Positions 1-8,497 are shown, counted from the first letter of the stretch. The stretch is 42,983 nt of DNA from Leisingera aquaemixtae (GCF_019801145.1 NZ_JAHVJQ010000016.1:1-42983), one strand, 5' to 3'. Numbers and translations: made by a program. The notes: a model not told the origin generated them from the sequence alone.

Positions 1-152
1 TCATAAGCCGCATCGGAAAACCCCGCCGCAGCCCCCGCCCCGGTCTCGATCGCGCAAGTGTACCCCAGCTTCTGCAGCTGCGCCGCAGACTCCGGCGTCA
101 TCGCTACACGGTTTTCACCTGGCGCCAGCTCTTTTGGCGTTCCAATCAGCAC
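1..152 (-). CDS. pntA: NAD(P) transhydrogenase subunit alpha, N-terminal part (partial)
   Basis: The reverse strand encodes an N-terminus reading (V/M)LIGTPKELAPGENRVAMTP and continuing through an ESAAQL...GAGAAAGFSDAAY stretch. This is the conserved beginning of the alanine dehydrogenase/PntA NAD-binding domain of the proton-translocating transhydrogenase, which exchanges hydride between NADH and NADP+ at the inner membrane. The gene runs off the left edge after about 50 codons. I chose a GTG start at 152 because a GGGAGGAG Shine-Dalgarno sequence lies about 8 nt upstream. It is transcribed away from the F420 operon. Alanine dehydrogenase shares this N-terminal fold, so PntA is favoured but not certain from 50 residues. 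Confidence 0.75.
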   Translation of the reverse strand, partial: MLIGTPKELAPGENRVAMTPESAAQLQKLGYTCAIETGAGAAAGFSDAAY

Positions 153-352
153 GGCCGTTCTCCTCCCATTGCGCCGGACCCGTCTCACGGGTGAGTCGGA
201 TGGCGTCATTCATCATGTTTCTTGTTTTTTACCAGCTAGTCAAATTTTTAGCACACAGTCAATAAAAATATACCTCTGCACTACGCAATGCGCATTGTTT
301 CTTTTAATTTCATATTGTTAACAAGCATTCTGGTAATATTTTTTATCTAGTA

Positions 353-370
353 GTCAAAAATTTTGTTGAC
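353..370. promoter_or_regulatory. Palindrome overlapping a TTGACA box, possible operator of the F420 operon
   Basis: GTCAAAAATTTTGTTGAC is an imperfect 18-bp palindrome with perfect 5-bp arms (GTCAA/TTGAC). It ends inside a TTGACA hexamer at 366-371 that could be a -35 box, about 40 nt before the cofG start. A related half site (GTCAAATTTTT) lies at 239-249 in the same AT-rich gap between pntA and cofG. The -10 box is not obvious. A link to the TetR regulator at 7111 is a guess. Confidence 0.3.
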
Positions 371-411
371 AGAATCCGGGACTCCCACAAACCTAGATGC
401 AGGAGGAGCCC

Positions 412-1554
412 ATGAACATTCAACTGACCAAACCGAGTGAATCCTGGGCGGTGACCGGGGACCTGCACGCCTTGATGGCCCACGCCCGCCAGATCCGCGA
501 TGCCCATTGGGGGCGCACCGTCACCTATTCCCGCAAGGCCTTTGTGCCGCTGACCAACATGTGCCGTGACACCTGCGGCTACTGCACCTTCGTCAAGCAT
601 CCCGACTCGCCCGAGGCGAACATCATGACGCCGGAGCAGGTGCTGGCCACCGCCCGCCGCGGCGAACGGGAAGGCTGCAAGGAGCTGCTGTTCAGCCTCG
701 GCGAGAAACCGGAACTGCGCTACGAGAAGGCACGCAAAGCGCTGGAGAGGCTCGGCTATTCCAGCCTGACCGCCTATCTGGCCGAGATGTGCGCGCTGGT
801 GCTGCGGGAAACCTCGCTGTTGCCGCATGTGAATGCCGGCACGCTGACCAGCGAAGAGATCGACCTCTTGCGGCCGGTGTCAGCCTCGATGGGCATGATG
901 CTGGAAACCGTCAGCCGCCGCCTGACCCGCAAGGGCCAGCCGCATTATGCCTGCCCTGACAAGGTTCCGGTGCAGCGGCTGCGCACTCTGGAGCGAGCAG
1001 GCGAGAAAAGGGTGCCGTTCACCACCGGCCTTCTGATCGGAATCGGAGAAACCTTCGAAGAGCGGATCGAGGCGCTGCACGCGATCAATGACGCCCACGC
1101 CCGCCACGGCCACATCCAGGAAGTGATCATCCAGAACTTCCAGCGCAAGCCGGATATCGCCATGGCGAACCACCCGGAGCCGCCGCTGGAAGACATGCTG
1201 CGCACCATCGCGGCAGCCCGCATCATCCTGTCGCCGGACATCAGCCTGCAGGCGCCGCCGAATCTCAGCGCCCGCCACCTGGCCTACCTGGACGCAGGCA
1301 TCAACGACTGGGGCGGGATCTCGCCGGTCACCATCGACTTCATCAACCCGCAGCATGAATGGCCGGAAATCCGCCAGCTTGCCGCCTCCTGCACCCAGGC
1401 CCGGTTCCAGCTGCGCGAGCGGCTGACGGTCTACCCCAGCTACCTGGCCGCCGGAAGCGGCTTCATCGACCCGGAAATTCTGGCCCGCGCCTCCGGCATG
1501 GCGCAGGCCAACGGCCTGGCACGCGACCAGCAGCACATGGGAGAAACAGCATGA
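412..1554 (+). CDS. cofG: 7,8-didemethyl-8-hydroxy-5-deazariboflavin (Fo) synthase, CofG subunit
   Basis: A 380-residue radical-SAM enzyme. The cluster Cys motif CRDTCGYC (CX3CX2C, Cys51, Cys55, Cys58) follows the typical CofG lead-in YSRKAFVPLTN. Later motifs NAGTLTSEE, GMMLET and GGISPVTIDFINP fit CofG. With CofH it makes the deazaflavin Fo from 5-amino-6-ribitylaminouracil and tyrosine. I chose the ATG at 412, not 397, because an AGGAGGAG ribosome site sits just before it. The stop overlaps the cofH start (ATGA). In actinobacteria CofG and CofH are fused as FbiC; here they are separate genes with cofG first. Confidence is high. Confidence 0.95.
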   Translation: MNIQLTKPSESWAVTGDLHALMAHARQIRDAHWGRTVTYSRKAFVPLTNMCRDTCGYCTFVKHPDSPEANIMTPEQVLATARRGEREGCKELLFSLGEKPELRYEKARKALERLGYSSLTAYLAEMCALVLRETSLLPHVNAGTLTSEEIDLLRPVSASMGMMLETVSRRLTRKGQPHYACPDKVPVQRLRTLERAGEKRVPFTTGLLIGIGETFEERIEALHAINDAHARHGHIQEVIIQNFQRKPDIAMANHPEPPLEDMLRTIAAARIILSPDISLQAPPNLSARHLAYLDAGINDWGGISPVTIDFINPQHEWPEIRQLAASCTQARFQLRERLTVYPSYLAAGSGFIDPEILARASGMAQANGLARDQQHMGETA

Positions 1555-2822
1555 CCATCCAGCCCCCCGCAGAGAAGTTTGCCGCAGTCCCGGCTGCCGT
1601 CAGCGCCGCCTCTGCCCCGGTCCGCGCCATTCTGGAGATGGCTCTGGAAGGCGGAGAGGTTTCCGAAGCCGAGGGCACAGAGCTGTTCCGCGCCACGGGC
1701 GACGATGCAGAAGCGGTCTATGCCACTGCCGACGAATTGCGCCGCCGCGCCAACGGCGACCGGGTGTCATTCGTGGTCAACCGCAACATCAACTTCACCA
1801 ACATCTGTTACATGGGCTGCCGCTTCTGCGGCTTTGCCAAGCGCAGCGAGGACAAGGACGCCGAATGGCTGGAGCCCGCGCAGATCGTGGCGCGCGCGCA
1901 GCAGGCCTGGGACCGCGGCGCCACCGAGGTCTGCATCCAGGGCGGCCTGCACCCAAAGATGGAAGGCACCTATTACCGCGACGTCGTCCGTGCCATCAAA
2001 GCGGCGCTGCCGGACATGCACATCCACGCCTTCTCGCCGTTTGAGATCTGGTACGGTGCCTCCAAGACCAAGATGTCCTATCATGACTTCCTGGCCGATC
2101 TGAAGGAGGCGGGCCTCGGCTCGATGCCCGGAACCGCGGCGGAAATCCTCGATACCGAAGTGCGGATGCAGCTGACCAAGAACAAGCTGAGCGCCGAGAA
2201 ATGGGTCGAGATCATCCGCGCCGCGCATGAGGTTGGCATCCCGACCACCGCCACCATCATGTACGGCCATATCGACGGGCCCCAGCACTGGGCCGCGCAC
2301 ATCCGCCTGCTGCGCGACATCCAGAAGGACACCGGCGGCTTTACCGAGCTGGTGCCGCTCTCCTTCGTGCACACGGAATCGCCCCTCTGGGCGCAGAACC
2401 CGGACAAGGTGCGCCCCGGCCCCACCGCGCTGGAGGTGGACCTGATGCACGCGGTCTCGCGCATCATGCTGCACGGCTGGATCGACAACATCCAGGTTAG
2501 CTGGACCAAGCTGGGCGCGGCGCGGGCGCAAGAGATGCTGTCGCGCGGGGTCAATGACCTCGGCGGCACGCTGATGAACGAAAGCATCTCCCGCGCGGCC
2601 GGATCGGACCACGGCCAGGAAATCACCGCCCGCGAATTGGTGCAGATCATTCGCGCCGCGGGCCGGGTGCCGGTGCGCCGCGGCACGACCTACGGCGTCC
2701 GCGAGGTTTATGAACACCACGACCCCGAGGTGATCGCGCCGCTGGTGGATCGCCAGGGCCGCGACCCGCTGGCCTTTCTCGAGATGTTCCCGGAGCGCCC
2801 CGCGCTGGAGGCCGCGGAATGA
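1551..2822 (+). CDS. cofH: 5-amino-6-(D-ribitylamino)uracil-L-tyrosine 4-hydroxyphenyl transferase, CofH
   Basis: A 423-residue radical-SAM protein with cluster motif CYMGCRFC (Cys86, Cys90, Cys93) after NRNINFTNI, then GGLHP, HAFSPFEI and GTAAEILD. This is the CofH half of Fo synthase, which couples a tyrosine-derived fragment to the ribityl-diaminouracil. The reading frame is open upstream inside cofG, but the start at 1551 overlaps the cofG stop (ATGA) and gives the family-like N-terminus MTIQPP. It overlaps cofD by ATGA at its 3' end. An N-terminal helical stretch of about 70 residues precedes the radical-SAM core, as in other CofH proteins. Confidence 0.95.
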   Translation: MTIQPPAEKFAAVPAAVSAASAPVRAILEMALEGGEVSEAEGTELFRATGDDAEAVYATADELRRRANGDRVSFVVNRNINFTNICYMGCRFCGFAKRSEDKDAEWLEPAQIVARAQQAWDRGATEVCIQGGLHPKMEGTYYRDVVRAIKAALPDMHIHAFSPFEIWYGASKTKMSYHDFLADLKEAGLGSMPGTAAEILDTEVRMQLTKNKLSAEKWVEIIRAAHEVGIPTTATIMYGHIDGPQHWAAHIRLLRDIQKDTGGFTELVPLSFVHTESPLWAQNPDKVRPGPTALEVDLMHAVSRIMLHGWIDNIQVSWTKLGAARAQEMLSRGVNDLGGTLMNESISRAAGSDHGQEITARELVQIIRAAGRVPVRRGTTYGVREVYEHHDPEVIAPLVDRQGRDPLAFLEMFPERPALEAAE

Positions 2823-3787
2823 GCAGCGCAGGCAAACATAAGGTGACGCTGCTGGCCGGCGGCGTCGGCGGTGCCAAGATGGCCGAGGGCCTGGCAGCTC
2901 TGCCGGACGTGGCACTGTCGGTGATCGGCAACGTCGCGGATGACGATAACTTTCACGGTCTCTGGGTGTCGCCCGATATCGACACCCTGACCTACAGCCT
3001 GGGCAATGTGATCGACCGCAACCAGGGCTGGGGCGTCGCGGATGAGGGCCACCGGGCGCTGGAGACGCTGAACAAGCTGGGCGCAGACACCTGGATGTCG
3101 CTGGGCGACCGCGACTTCGGCCTGCATATTTACCGCACCATGCGGCGGCGGCGCGGCGACCGGCCCAGCGATATTGCCCGCGACGTTGCCCGCGCTTTTG
3201 GCGTCGCGGCAGAGATCGTGCTGCCCACCGATGATACCGTGCAGACCCGGGTGCGCACCGATGCAGGCTGGCTGAGTTTTCAGGAGTATTTCGTGCGCGA
3301 ACGCTGCGCGCCGGAGGTCCGGGAACTGGCTTTCGAGGGCCTCGGCCAGGCCCGCCCAACGCCGGGGGCGCTGGAAGCGGTCCGCGCGGCAGACCTGATC
3401 GTGATTGCGCCATCTAATCCGCTGGTCAGCATAGCCCCGATCCTGGGCGTGCCGGGCATAGCGGACGCGGTGCAGGCCTCCGCCGCCCCCAAGATCGCGG
3501 TCAGCCCCTTCATCGCCGGCAAAGTCGTGAAAGGCCCCGCCGACCGGATGATGCAGGCACTGGGGGAGCGGGCAGATGCAATTGGCGTCGCCCGCCGCTA
3601 CCGCGGTCTCGCCGCGTCATTGTTCATCGACCACGCCGACGCTGCGCTTGGGGGTGCCATCCGCGCCGAGGGGCTGGAGCCGGTCTGCAGCCGCATCCTG
3701 ATGCAGACCCAAGAGGACAAGGCCCGGCTGGCCCGCGAAATCGTCGACCTGGCCTTTGCCCCGGCCCATCTGGAGGCAAACGCATGA
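2819..3787 (+). CDS. cofD: 2-phospho-L-lactate (or 2-phosphoenolpyruvate) transferase, CofD/FbiA
   Basis: A 322-residue protein with the CofD N-terminus LLAGGVGGAKMAEGLA, the NVADDDNFHGLWVSPDIDTL segment, SLGDRDFGLHIYRT and, late, the phosphate-handling PSNPLVSIAPIL motif. It transfers the phospho-acyl moiety from the GDP-activated donor made by CofC to Fo, giving F420-0 or dehydro-F420-0. In bacteria the donor can derive from 2-phospholactate, phosphoenolpyruvate or 3-phosphoglycerate, and the sequence alone does not say which applies here. It overlaps both neighbours by ATGA, so translation is probably coupled. Length is normal. Confidence 0.95.
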   Translation: MSSAGKHKVTLLAGGVGGAKMAEGLAALPDVALSVIGNVADDDNFHGLWVSPDIDTLTYSLGNVIDRNQGWGVADEGHRALETLNKLGADTWMSLGDRDFGLHIYRTMRRRRGDRPSDIARDVARAFGVAAEIVLPTDDTVQTRVRTDAGWLSFQEYFVRERCAPEVRELAFEGLGQARPTPGALEAVRAADLIVIAPSNPLVSIAPILGVPGIADAVQASAAPKIAVSPFIAGKVVKGPADRMMQALGERADAIGVARRYRGLAASLFIDHADAALGGAIRAEGLEPVCSRILMQTQEDKARLAREIVDLAFAPAHLEANA

Positions 3788-4443
3788 CCCGCGGAGCGAA
3801 CAGCGGCAAGCGGCTGGCCGTGATCCCGATGAAAGACCCGTCAAAGGCCAAGACCCGGCTTGCGGTTGCCTTGACGCCGCAGGAGCGAAAGGTGCTGGCA
3901 GAGGGCCTTTTCCAGGCCACCGTCGCGAAACTGCAAGAGGCCCTTGCCCGGCTCCCCGGCGATGCGGTTGACATCGCCGTGGTCAGCAACAGCCCGGTGA
4001 TTTCCCGGATTGCCCGCCAGGTCGGCCTCTTCTGCATCGACGACCAGGACCCCGGCTCGCTGTCGCTGGCGGTGGAAGCCGCCGCCGGCTGGGCGGCGCA
4101 GCAGGGGTACGCAGCGCTCTGCGTTCTGCCCGGCGACCTCGCCGCCCCCGCGGTGGAGGACTTCACCCGGCTGCTGGCGCACCCGCTGGATGAGGCCAGC
4201 GCGGTGTTTTGCCCGGCCAAGGATCTGGGCACAAATGCGCTGCTGGCGCCCCTGCCCTGCCCCTTCCCGTTCCGCTACGGGCCGAAATCGCTGATCGCGC
4301 ATCTGCAGGCGGCTGAGGCTGCCGGGCTCTGTGCCAAGGTTCTGCCGCTCACCAGCCTGCGGATCGACGTCGACACCGCCGAGGATCTTGATCACCTGCT
4401 GGCCCATAACCCGCAGGCGCTGGTGCGGGAGGGCGCGCAATGA
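3784..4443 (+). CDS. cofC: Phospholactate/phosphoenolpyruvate guanylyltransferase, CofC/FbiD
   Basis: A 219-residue nucleotidyltransferase. The N-terminal LAVIPMKDPSKAKTRLA is the GTP-binding signature of CofC/FbiD, followed by VVSNSP, VLPGDLA and, near the end, LRIDVDTAEDL. It activates a three-carbon phospho-acid with GTP to make the unstable donor used by CofD, which is encoded directly upstream. The start at 3784 overlaps the cofD stop, and the stop overlaps the cofE start. CofC decides which acid enters F420, so it determines whether the cofactor is standard F420 or a variant such as 3PG-F420; I cannot tell which from the sequence. Confidence 0.93.
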   Translation: MTRGANSGKRLAVIPMKDPSKAKTRLAVALTPQERKVLAEGLFQATVAKLQEALARLPGDAVDIAVVSNSPVISRIARQVGLFCIDDQDPGSLSLAVEAAAGWAAQQGYAALCVLPGDLAAPAVEDFTRLLAHPLDEASAVFCPAKDLGTNALLAPLPCPFPFRYGPKSLIAHLQAAEAAGLCAKVLPLTSLRIDVDTAEDLDHLLAHNPQALVREGAQ

Positions 4444-5213
4444 GCCTCTCCGTCTCTCTCACCGCAATTCCCGGCGTTCCGGATATCCGGAACGGCGACG
4501 ATCTGGCCGCGGTTCTGGGCGATTGCCTGGTTCGGGCCGGCCTGCCGCTGAAACGCGGCGACATCCTGTGTGTCGCGCAGAAGGTATTTTCCAAAGCGGA
4601 GGGCTGCATCATCCCGCTGACCTCGGTGACGCCCTCGGCGGAAGCGCTGAAATACGCCGAAGAGCTGAACAAGGACCCCCGCAAGGTCGAGATCGTGCTG
4701 CGCGAAAGCACCCGCGTGGTGCGCGCTTTCCGCCGCCCGGACCAGAACGAGGGCACGATGATCTGTGAGCACCGGCTCGGCTTCATCTCCGCCAATGCGG
4801 CGGTGGATGAATCGAACTTCGGCGAGGAGGACGCGGCGATGGTGCTGCCGCCCGATCCGGATGCCAGCTGCGCCCGGCTGCAGCAGGATCTGTCGCACCG
4901 CTTTGACGCCGAAATCGGCGTGGTGATGACCGACACCTTCGGCCGTCCTTGGCGGTTGGGCCAGGTCAATGTGGCCATCGGCCTGGCCAAGGTGCCCGCA
5001 ACCATCCGCGAACAGGGCAATACCGACGCCTGGGGCAGGCCGCTGCAGGTGACCGAACCCGCACTGGCGGATGAAATCGCCGCCGCCTCGGGGCTGGTGG
5101 TGCGCAAGAACGGAAAGACACCGGCGGTGCTTCTGCGCGGGCTCGACTGGCAGCCCGCCGACAGCCGCGGCGCCGACATACTTAGGAAAAAACAGGAGGA
5201 TATGTTCCGATGA
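4440..5213 (+). CDS. cofE: Coenzyme F420-0:L-glutamate ligase, CofE
   Basis: A 257-residue CofE-type gamma-glutamyl ligase. Motifs include [56 protein letters not shown] and a C-terminal [11 protein letters not shown]. It adds glutamates to F420-0 to form the polyglutamyl tail. Mycobacterial FbiB carries an extra C-terminal nitroreductase/FMN domain of about 200 residues; this protein lacks it and matches the stand-alone archaeal length. If CofD makes dehydro-F420-0 here, the reductase for it must be another protein. Coupled by ATGA overlaps to cofC and npdG. Confidence 0.94.
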   Translation: MSLSVSLTAIPGVPDIRNGDDLAAVLGDCLVRAGLPLKRGDILCVAQKVFSKAEGCIIPLTSVTPSAEALKYAEELNKDPRKVEIVLRESTRVVRAFRRPDQNEGTMICEHRLGFISANAAVDESNFGEEDAAMVLPPDPDASCARLQQDLSHRFDAEIGVVMTDTFGRPWRLGQVNVAIGLAKVPATIREQGNTDAWGRPLQVTEPALADEIAAASGLVVRKNGKTPAVLLRGLDWQPADSRGADILRKKQEDMFR

Positions 5214-5878
5214 GGATCGCAATCATTGGCGGCACCGGACCGCAGGGACAGGGGCTTGCGTTGCGCTTTGCCCGCGCAGGGATCAAAGTGGCGCTCGGCT
5301 CGCGCGATGGCGAACGCAGCGCCGGCATCGCGGCAGAGCTGATGGCGAAGCTGCCCGCGGGCGCCGCCGAAATCACCGGTCTCGACAACGAAACCGCCAC
5401 CGCGGCGGCGGATGAGATGGTGATCCTAGCGGTGCCGTTTTCGGCCCATAACGCCACGCTGGAGGCGCTGAAGCCGGGCCTCGCGGGCAAGATCCTGGTC
5501 GACATCGTGGTGCCGCTGAAAGAAGGCGACCCCAAAAAGGTGGAGATGCCCCCCGAAGGCTCCGCCACCGAGGCCGCGCAGGCGCTTCTGGGCGACGATA
5601 TCCCGGTGATCGGCGCGCTGCACAACGTCTCTGCCACCACGCTCAACAATCTGGACTGGCCGATCAACTGCGACATCCTGGTCTGCGGCAACAGCCTGCC
5701 TGCCCGCAAGAAGGTGATCGAACTGGTCGGCACGCTGGATGTCCAGGCCTACAACGCCGGCGACGCCGAGGCCGCCCGCTGCATCGAGGCGATCACCCCG
5801 ATCCTGATCCGCCAGAACATTTCCAAGGCGGTGCCCTTCACCCATGCGGGCATCCGCATCTGGGCCCCCGATCACTGA
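5210..5878 (+). CDS. npdG: NADPH-dependent F420 reductase (F420:NADP oxidoreductase)
   Basis: A 222-residue Rossmann protein beginning [20 protein letters not shown], the Fno/NpdG NADP-binding signature, then [28 protein letters not shown] and IRIWAPDH. It passes hydride between NADPH and F420, so it supplies F420H2 to dependent enzymes. The stop is 24 bp before the next gene, which has its own GAGGAGG ribosome site. Its place at the end of the biosynthetic genes means the operon makes the cofactor and also reduces it. F420 reducing enzymes of the Fgd (glucose-6-phosphate) type are not seen. Confidence 0.9.
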   Translation: MRIAIIGGTGPQGQGLALRFARAGIKVALGSRDGERSAGIAAELMAKLPAGAAEITGLDNETATAAADEMVILAVPFSAHNATLEALKPGLAGKILVDIVVPLKEGDPKKVEMPPEGSATEAAQALLGDDIPVIGALHNVSATTLNNLDWPINCDILVCGNSLPARKKVIELVGTLDVQAYNAGDAEAARCIEAITPILIRQNISKAVPFTHAGIRIWAPDH

Positions 5879-5902
5879 GATTCCAACGAGGAGGAAACAC
5901 AC

Positions 5903-6943
5903 ATGGAATTCGGTATTTGCTTCAAGGGCTTCGTTGAGCCCGAACGCGCACGCGCTCTGGTCCGCCAGGCCGAGAACGCAGGCTTCACCTACTGCTGGTT
6001 CTACGACAGCCACATCCTGTGGCGCGAAAGCTTTGTCGCGATGGCGATGTGCATGGAGCACACAACCAACATGCGCTTCGGCCCGCTGGTGACCAACCCG
6101 AACTCGCGCGAATGGTCGGTTGCGGCCTCGCTGTTCGGCTCGCTGGCGAAACAGTCCGGCGGCCGTTTCGACATCGGCCTGGGCCGCGGCGACAGCGCCG
6201 TGCGGGTGATGGGCAAGAAGCCCTCGACCATCAAGCGGATGGAAGAATTCACCCATGTGGTCAAATCGCTGATCCGCGGCGAGGAAGTGCAGTACGGCGA
6301 ATGCCCCGAACCGGTGAAATTCCCTTGGGCCAACGGCTATGAGCTGCCGGTCTGGATCGGCGCCTACGGCCCCAAGGCGTTGGCCTCGGCCGGCAAGGTC
6401 GGCGACGGCGTGGTGCTGCAGATTGCCGAGCCCAAGATCATCAAATGGCTGGCGGATCAGGCCAAGGCCGGCGGTGAGGCCGAAGGCCGCGACATGTCGA
6501 ACTACCGCGTGATGGCGGCAGCGCCCGCCCATACCGGTTCGATTGAGGAAGGCATCGAAAAGACCAAGTGGTTCCCTGCCATGGTCGGCAACCATGTCGC
6601 TGACATCGTTGAGAAATACGGCACCGGCGGCGATCACGTACCGACCAGCCTGACCGACTACATCAAGAACCGCAAGGGCTACGACTACTCCAAGCACGGC
6701 CAGAGCGATAACCCGTATCTGGACTTCATCACAGAAGACATCGTCAAGAGCTTCTGCGTGCTGGGCACCCCGGATGAGCATATCGCCAAGATCCGCGATC
6801 TCGAAGCGGCTGGCACCACCCAGTTCAACATCTACCTGGACAGCGGCGACGAGGAGAAGATCATCGCCGACTACGGTGATCACATCATCCCGGCCTTCCG
6901 CGAGGACAGCACCTTGTCGTCCCCGATGCTGGCTGCGTCGTAA
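5903..6943 (+). CDS. LLM-class F420-dependent oxidoreductase, CPS_4043-like family (function unknown)
   Basis: A 346-residue luciferase-like TIM-barrel protein starting MEFGICFKGFVEPERARALV, with FYDSHILWRE, MEHTTNMRFGPLVTNP, GRFDIGLGRGDSAVRVMGKKP and WIGAYGPKALASAGKVGDGVVLQ. These resemble methylene-tetrahydromethanopterin reductase (Mer) and, to my recollection, the family modelled as TIGR03842 (CPS_4043), whose proteobacterial members are often the only apparent F420-dependent LLM protein in the genome and whose reaction is unknown. It has a GAGGAGG site 24 bp after npdG and is followed by a strong hairpin, so it is probably the last gene of the F420 operon and the main user of the cofactor. 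FMN use instead of F420 cannot be excluded. Confidence 0.85.
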   Translation: MEFGICFKGFVEPERARALVRQAENAGFTYCWFYDSHILWRESFVAMAMCMEHTTNMRFGPLVTNPNSREWSVAASLFGSLAKQSGGRFDIGLGRGDSAVRVMGKKPSTIKRMEEFTHVVKSLIRGEEVQYGECPEPVKFPWANGYELPVWIGAYGPKALASAGKVGDGVVLQIAEPKIIKWLADQAKAGGEAEGRDMSNYRVMAAAPAHTGSIEEGIEKTKWFPAMVGNHVADIVEKYGTGGDHVPTSLTDYIKNRKGYDYSKHGQSDNPYLDFITEDIVKSFCVLGTPDEHIAKIRDLEAAGTTQFNIYLDSGDEEKIIADYGDHIIPAFREDSTLSSPMLAAS

Positions 6944-6968
6944 CCATCTCCCCTGACGGCACAGCCTT

Positions 6969-7004
6969 CCGGCGGGCAGCCTCCCCTGCCCGCCGGTTCT
7001 GACT
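6969..7004 (+). terminator. Rho-independent-type terminator after the F420 operon
   Basis: A perfect 11-bp stem, CCGGCGGGCAG (6969-6979) and CTGCCCGCCGG (6986-6996), with a 6-nt loop. It lies 25 bp after the LLM gene and is followed by a weak T tract (TTCTGACT). It separates the F420 operon from the TetR gene, which is likely to have its own promoter. Confidence 0.7.
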
Positions 7005-7110
7005 CCGGCGCCCTTCTTCGGACCGCCCAACCGCCCGGCCCGCTGGCCTTCGCTCTCGAGTTGTGCCAAGACAGCGCCGATTCAGATTGATATGAAATGG
7101 CGGATTCCGC

Positions 7111-7734
7111 ATGGCGCGCATGGCATCAGAGAAACCGAAGACCAAGATTCAGCGTCAGAAAACGGAACAGATCATGGCCGCCGCGCTTGAGGTCTTTGCC
7201 CGGCACGGCTCCTCCGGCGCATCGATCAACATGATCGCCAAGACCGCCGGGCTGACCACTCCCAACCTGCTCTACTACTTCGAAAGCAAGGACGCGATCC
7301 GGCAGGAGCTTCTGGGCCGCACGCTGCAGCTGTGGATGGCCCCCCTCAGCATGCTCAGCCCGCGCGGCGAACCGATCGACGAGATCTGCGAATACATCCG
7401 CCGCAAGCTGGAGGTGTCGCGGAACTTCCCCCGGGAAAGCAAGTTCTTCGCCAATGAGCTGCTGAGCGGCCAGCCGCAAAACCGCAGCGAGATATTCGGC
7501 CCGCTGAAGGACCTCTACAATGCCAAGATCCTGATGCTGGAAGACTGGATGCAGGAGGGCAAGATCGCAACCGTCGACCCGCATCATCTGCTGTTCTCGA
7601 TCTGGGCCACCACACAGCACTATGCCGACTTCGATGTCCAGATTGAGGAAATTGCCCCTGCCAAGGCGGAAGACCGCTATGTTGAAGCGGAGGTATTTCT
7701 TCTGGAGATGTACAAGAAGCTGCTCACGGTCTGA
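7111..7734 (+). CDS. TetR-family transcriptional regulator, RutR-like
   Basis: A 207-residue TetR protein. The HTH spans roughly residues 17-65 (IMAAALEVFARHGSSGASIN...LTTPNLLYYFESKDAI). The C-terminal ligand domain has features of the RutR subgroup, such as FPRESKFFANELLSGQP, DLYNAKILMLEDWMQEGKI and FSIWATTQHYADFDVQI. RutR of E. coli senses uracil and controls pyrimidine use. The gene follows the F420/LLM operon in the same direction after a terminator, so it may control that operon, but this is inference from proximity. Two close ATG codons (7111, 7120) are possible starts; neither has a good ribosome site. Confidence 0.85.
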   Translation: MARMASEKPKTKIQRQKTEQIMAAALEVFARHGSSGASINMIAKTAGLTTPNLLYYFESKDAIRQELLGRTLQLWMAPLSMLSPRGEPIDEICEYIRRKLEVSRNFPRESKFFANELLSGQPQNRSEIFGPLKDLYNAKILMLEDWMQEGKIATVDPHHLLFSIWATTQHYADFDVQIEEIAPAKAEDRYVEAEVFLLEMYKKLLTV

Positions 7735-8497
7735 GGCACAGGCGCTGTCCCGCCTTCCCCTTGCAGGACGCATTCCCAGAGCGAGGAGCTCCCTTTCCCT
7801 GCCGCTACAACAGCAAGAGCACGGGTCATAATGCCTGCCTAACGCTGGCTGGCAGCGCTGTGTGACGCGGAGTTGAGCTGCTTCCCAAAGCTGGGGCAGT
7901 ATGATGCGTAACTCAGATTTTTCACTGCTCCTGCTGATCGGGTTTGGTTTCCCTCTCCCAGCCGGAGGACTGCAGTTGGCGGCCCGCCGACATGGCTTAG
8001 TGAGGGCACCTTCGATTGCAGAACTCAATCCAGTGCAGACACCTGCGTTGGCTTCCGAACCATTCTCCCAAGCGTGCAGGTGGATCCGTACGCACCTCAG
8101 AGGGCACCACAGTCGTTTGGCAATGATATTCCCCGCGGCCCGGCAGGCGTCTGCGAAGAAATCTGCTGAGAACCAGCAAACCGCTGCTAAACGGCTTCGT
8201 GTACAGCTGAAATGGCTGCCCTTGGTATGAGACTTGGTATGAGTAGGTGTGAATGAACACCTGTTTGCGACCCTGCGCCTTGCCTGGCAACTGATCCAGT
8301 CTGGCGCGGTGAGAAATATCACCACTACCCGCATCATCGTGAGCGGAGGCCTCGGAGAGGCCGGCACAGCGCGGACGAAGTGGAAACCCGCTGCATGCGT
8401 GAGCGCAACCCTTACGAGCTAGAAACGGTCGCTCACAGTGCAAGGGTAAATTTCCCAATGCTTCAGGACGTACTAAAAAAAGCAGTGGGCGGTTTCC
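7735..8497. other. 763-bp stretch without a supportable gene
   Basis: No reading frame here has family-like features on either strand. I see a short tandem repeat, CTTGGTATGAGA followed by CTTGGTATGAGT, at 8221-8244, and a small hairpin (AGGTGT/ACACCT) at 8245-8262. The longest minus-strand frame simply runs on as the antisense shadow of the TetR gene. The stretch may be decayed mobile DNA between the F420 and sulfonate clusters, but I cannot name a family. Confidence 0.4.

Noticed and set aside
58-321. Short plus-strand ORF at the left edge
   Set aside because: It is antisense to the pntA start and then runs through an AT-rich promoter gap; no protein-like features.
5903-6943. Bacterial luciferase or FMN monooxygenase for sulfonates
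   Set aside because: Motifs resemble Mer-type F420 enzymes and the gene sits in an F420 operon; no flavin reductase is nearby.
5426-7069. 547-codon minus-strand frame opposite npdG and the LLM gene
   Set aside because: Shadow frame; npdG and the LLM gene have strong motifs and good starts on the plus strand.
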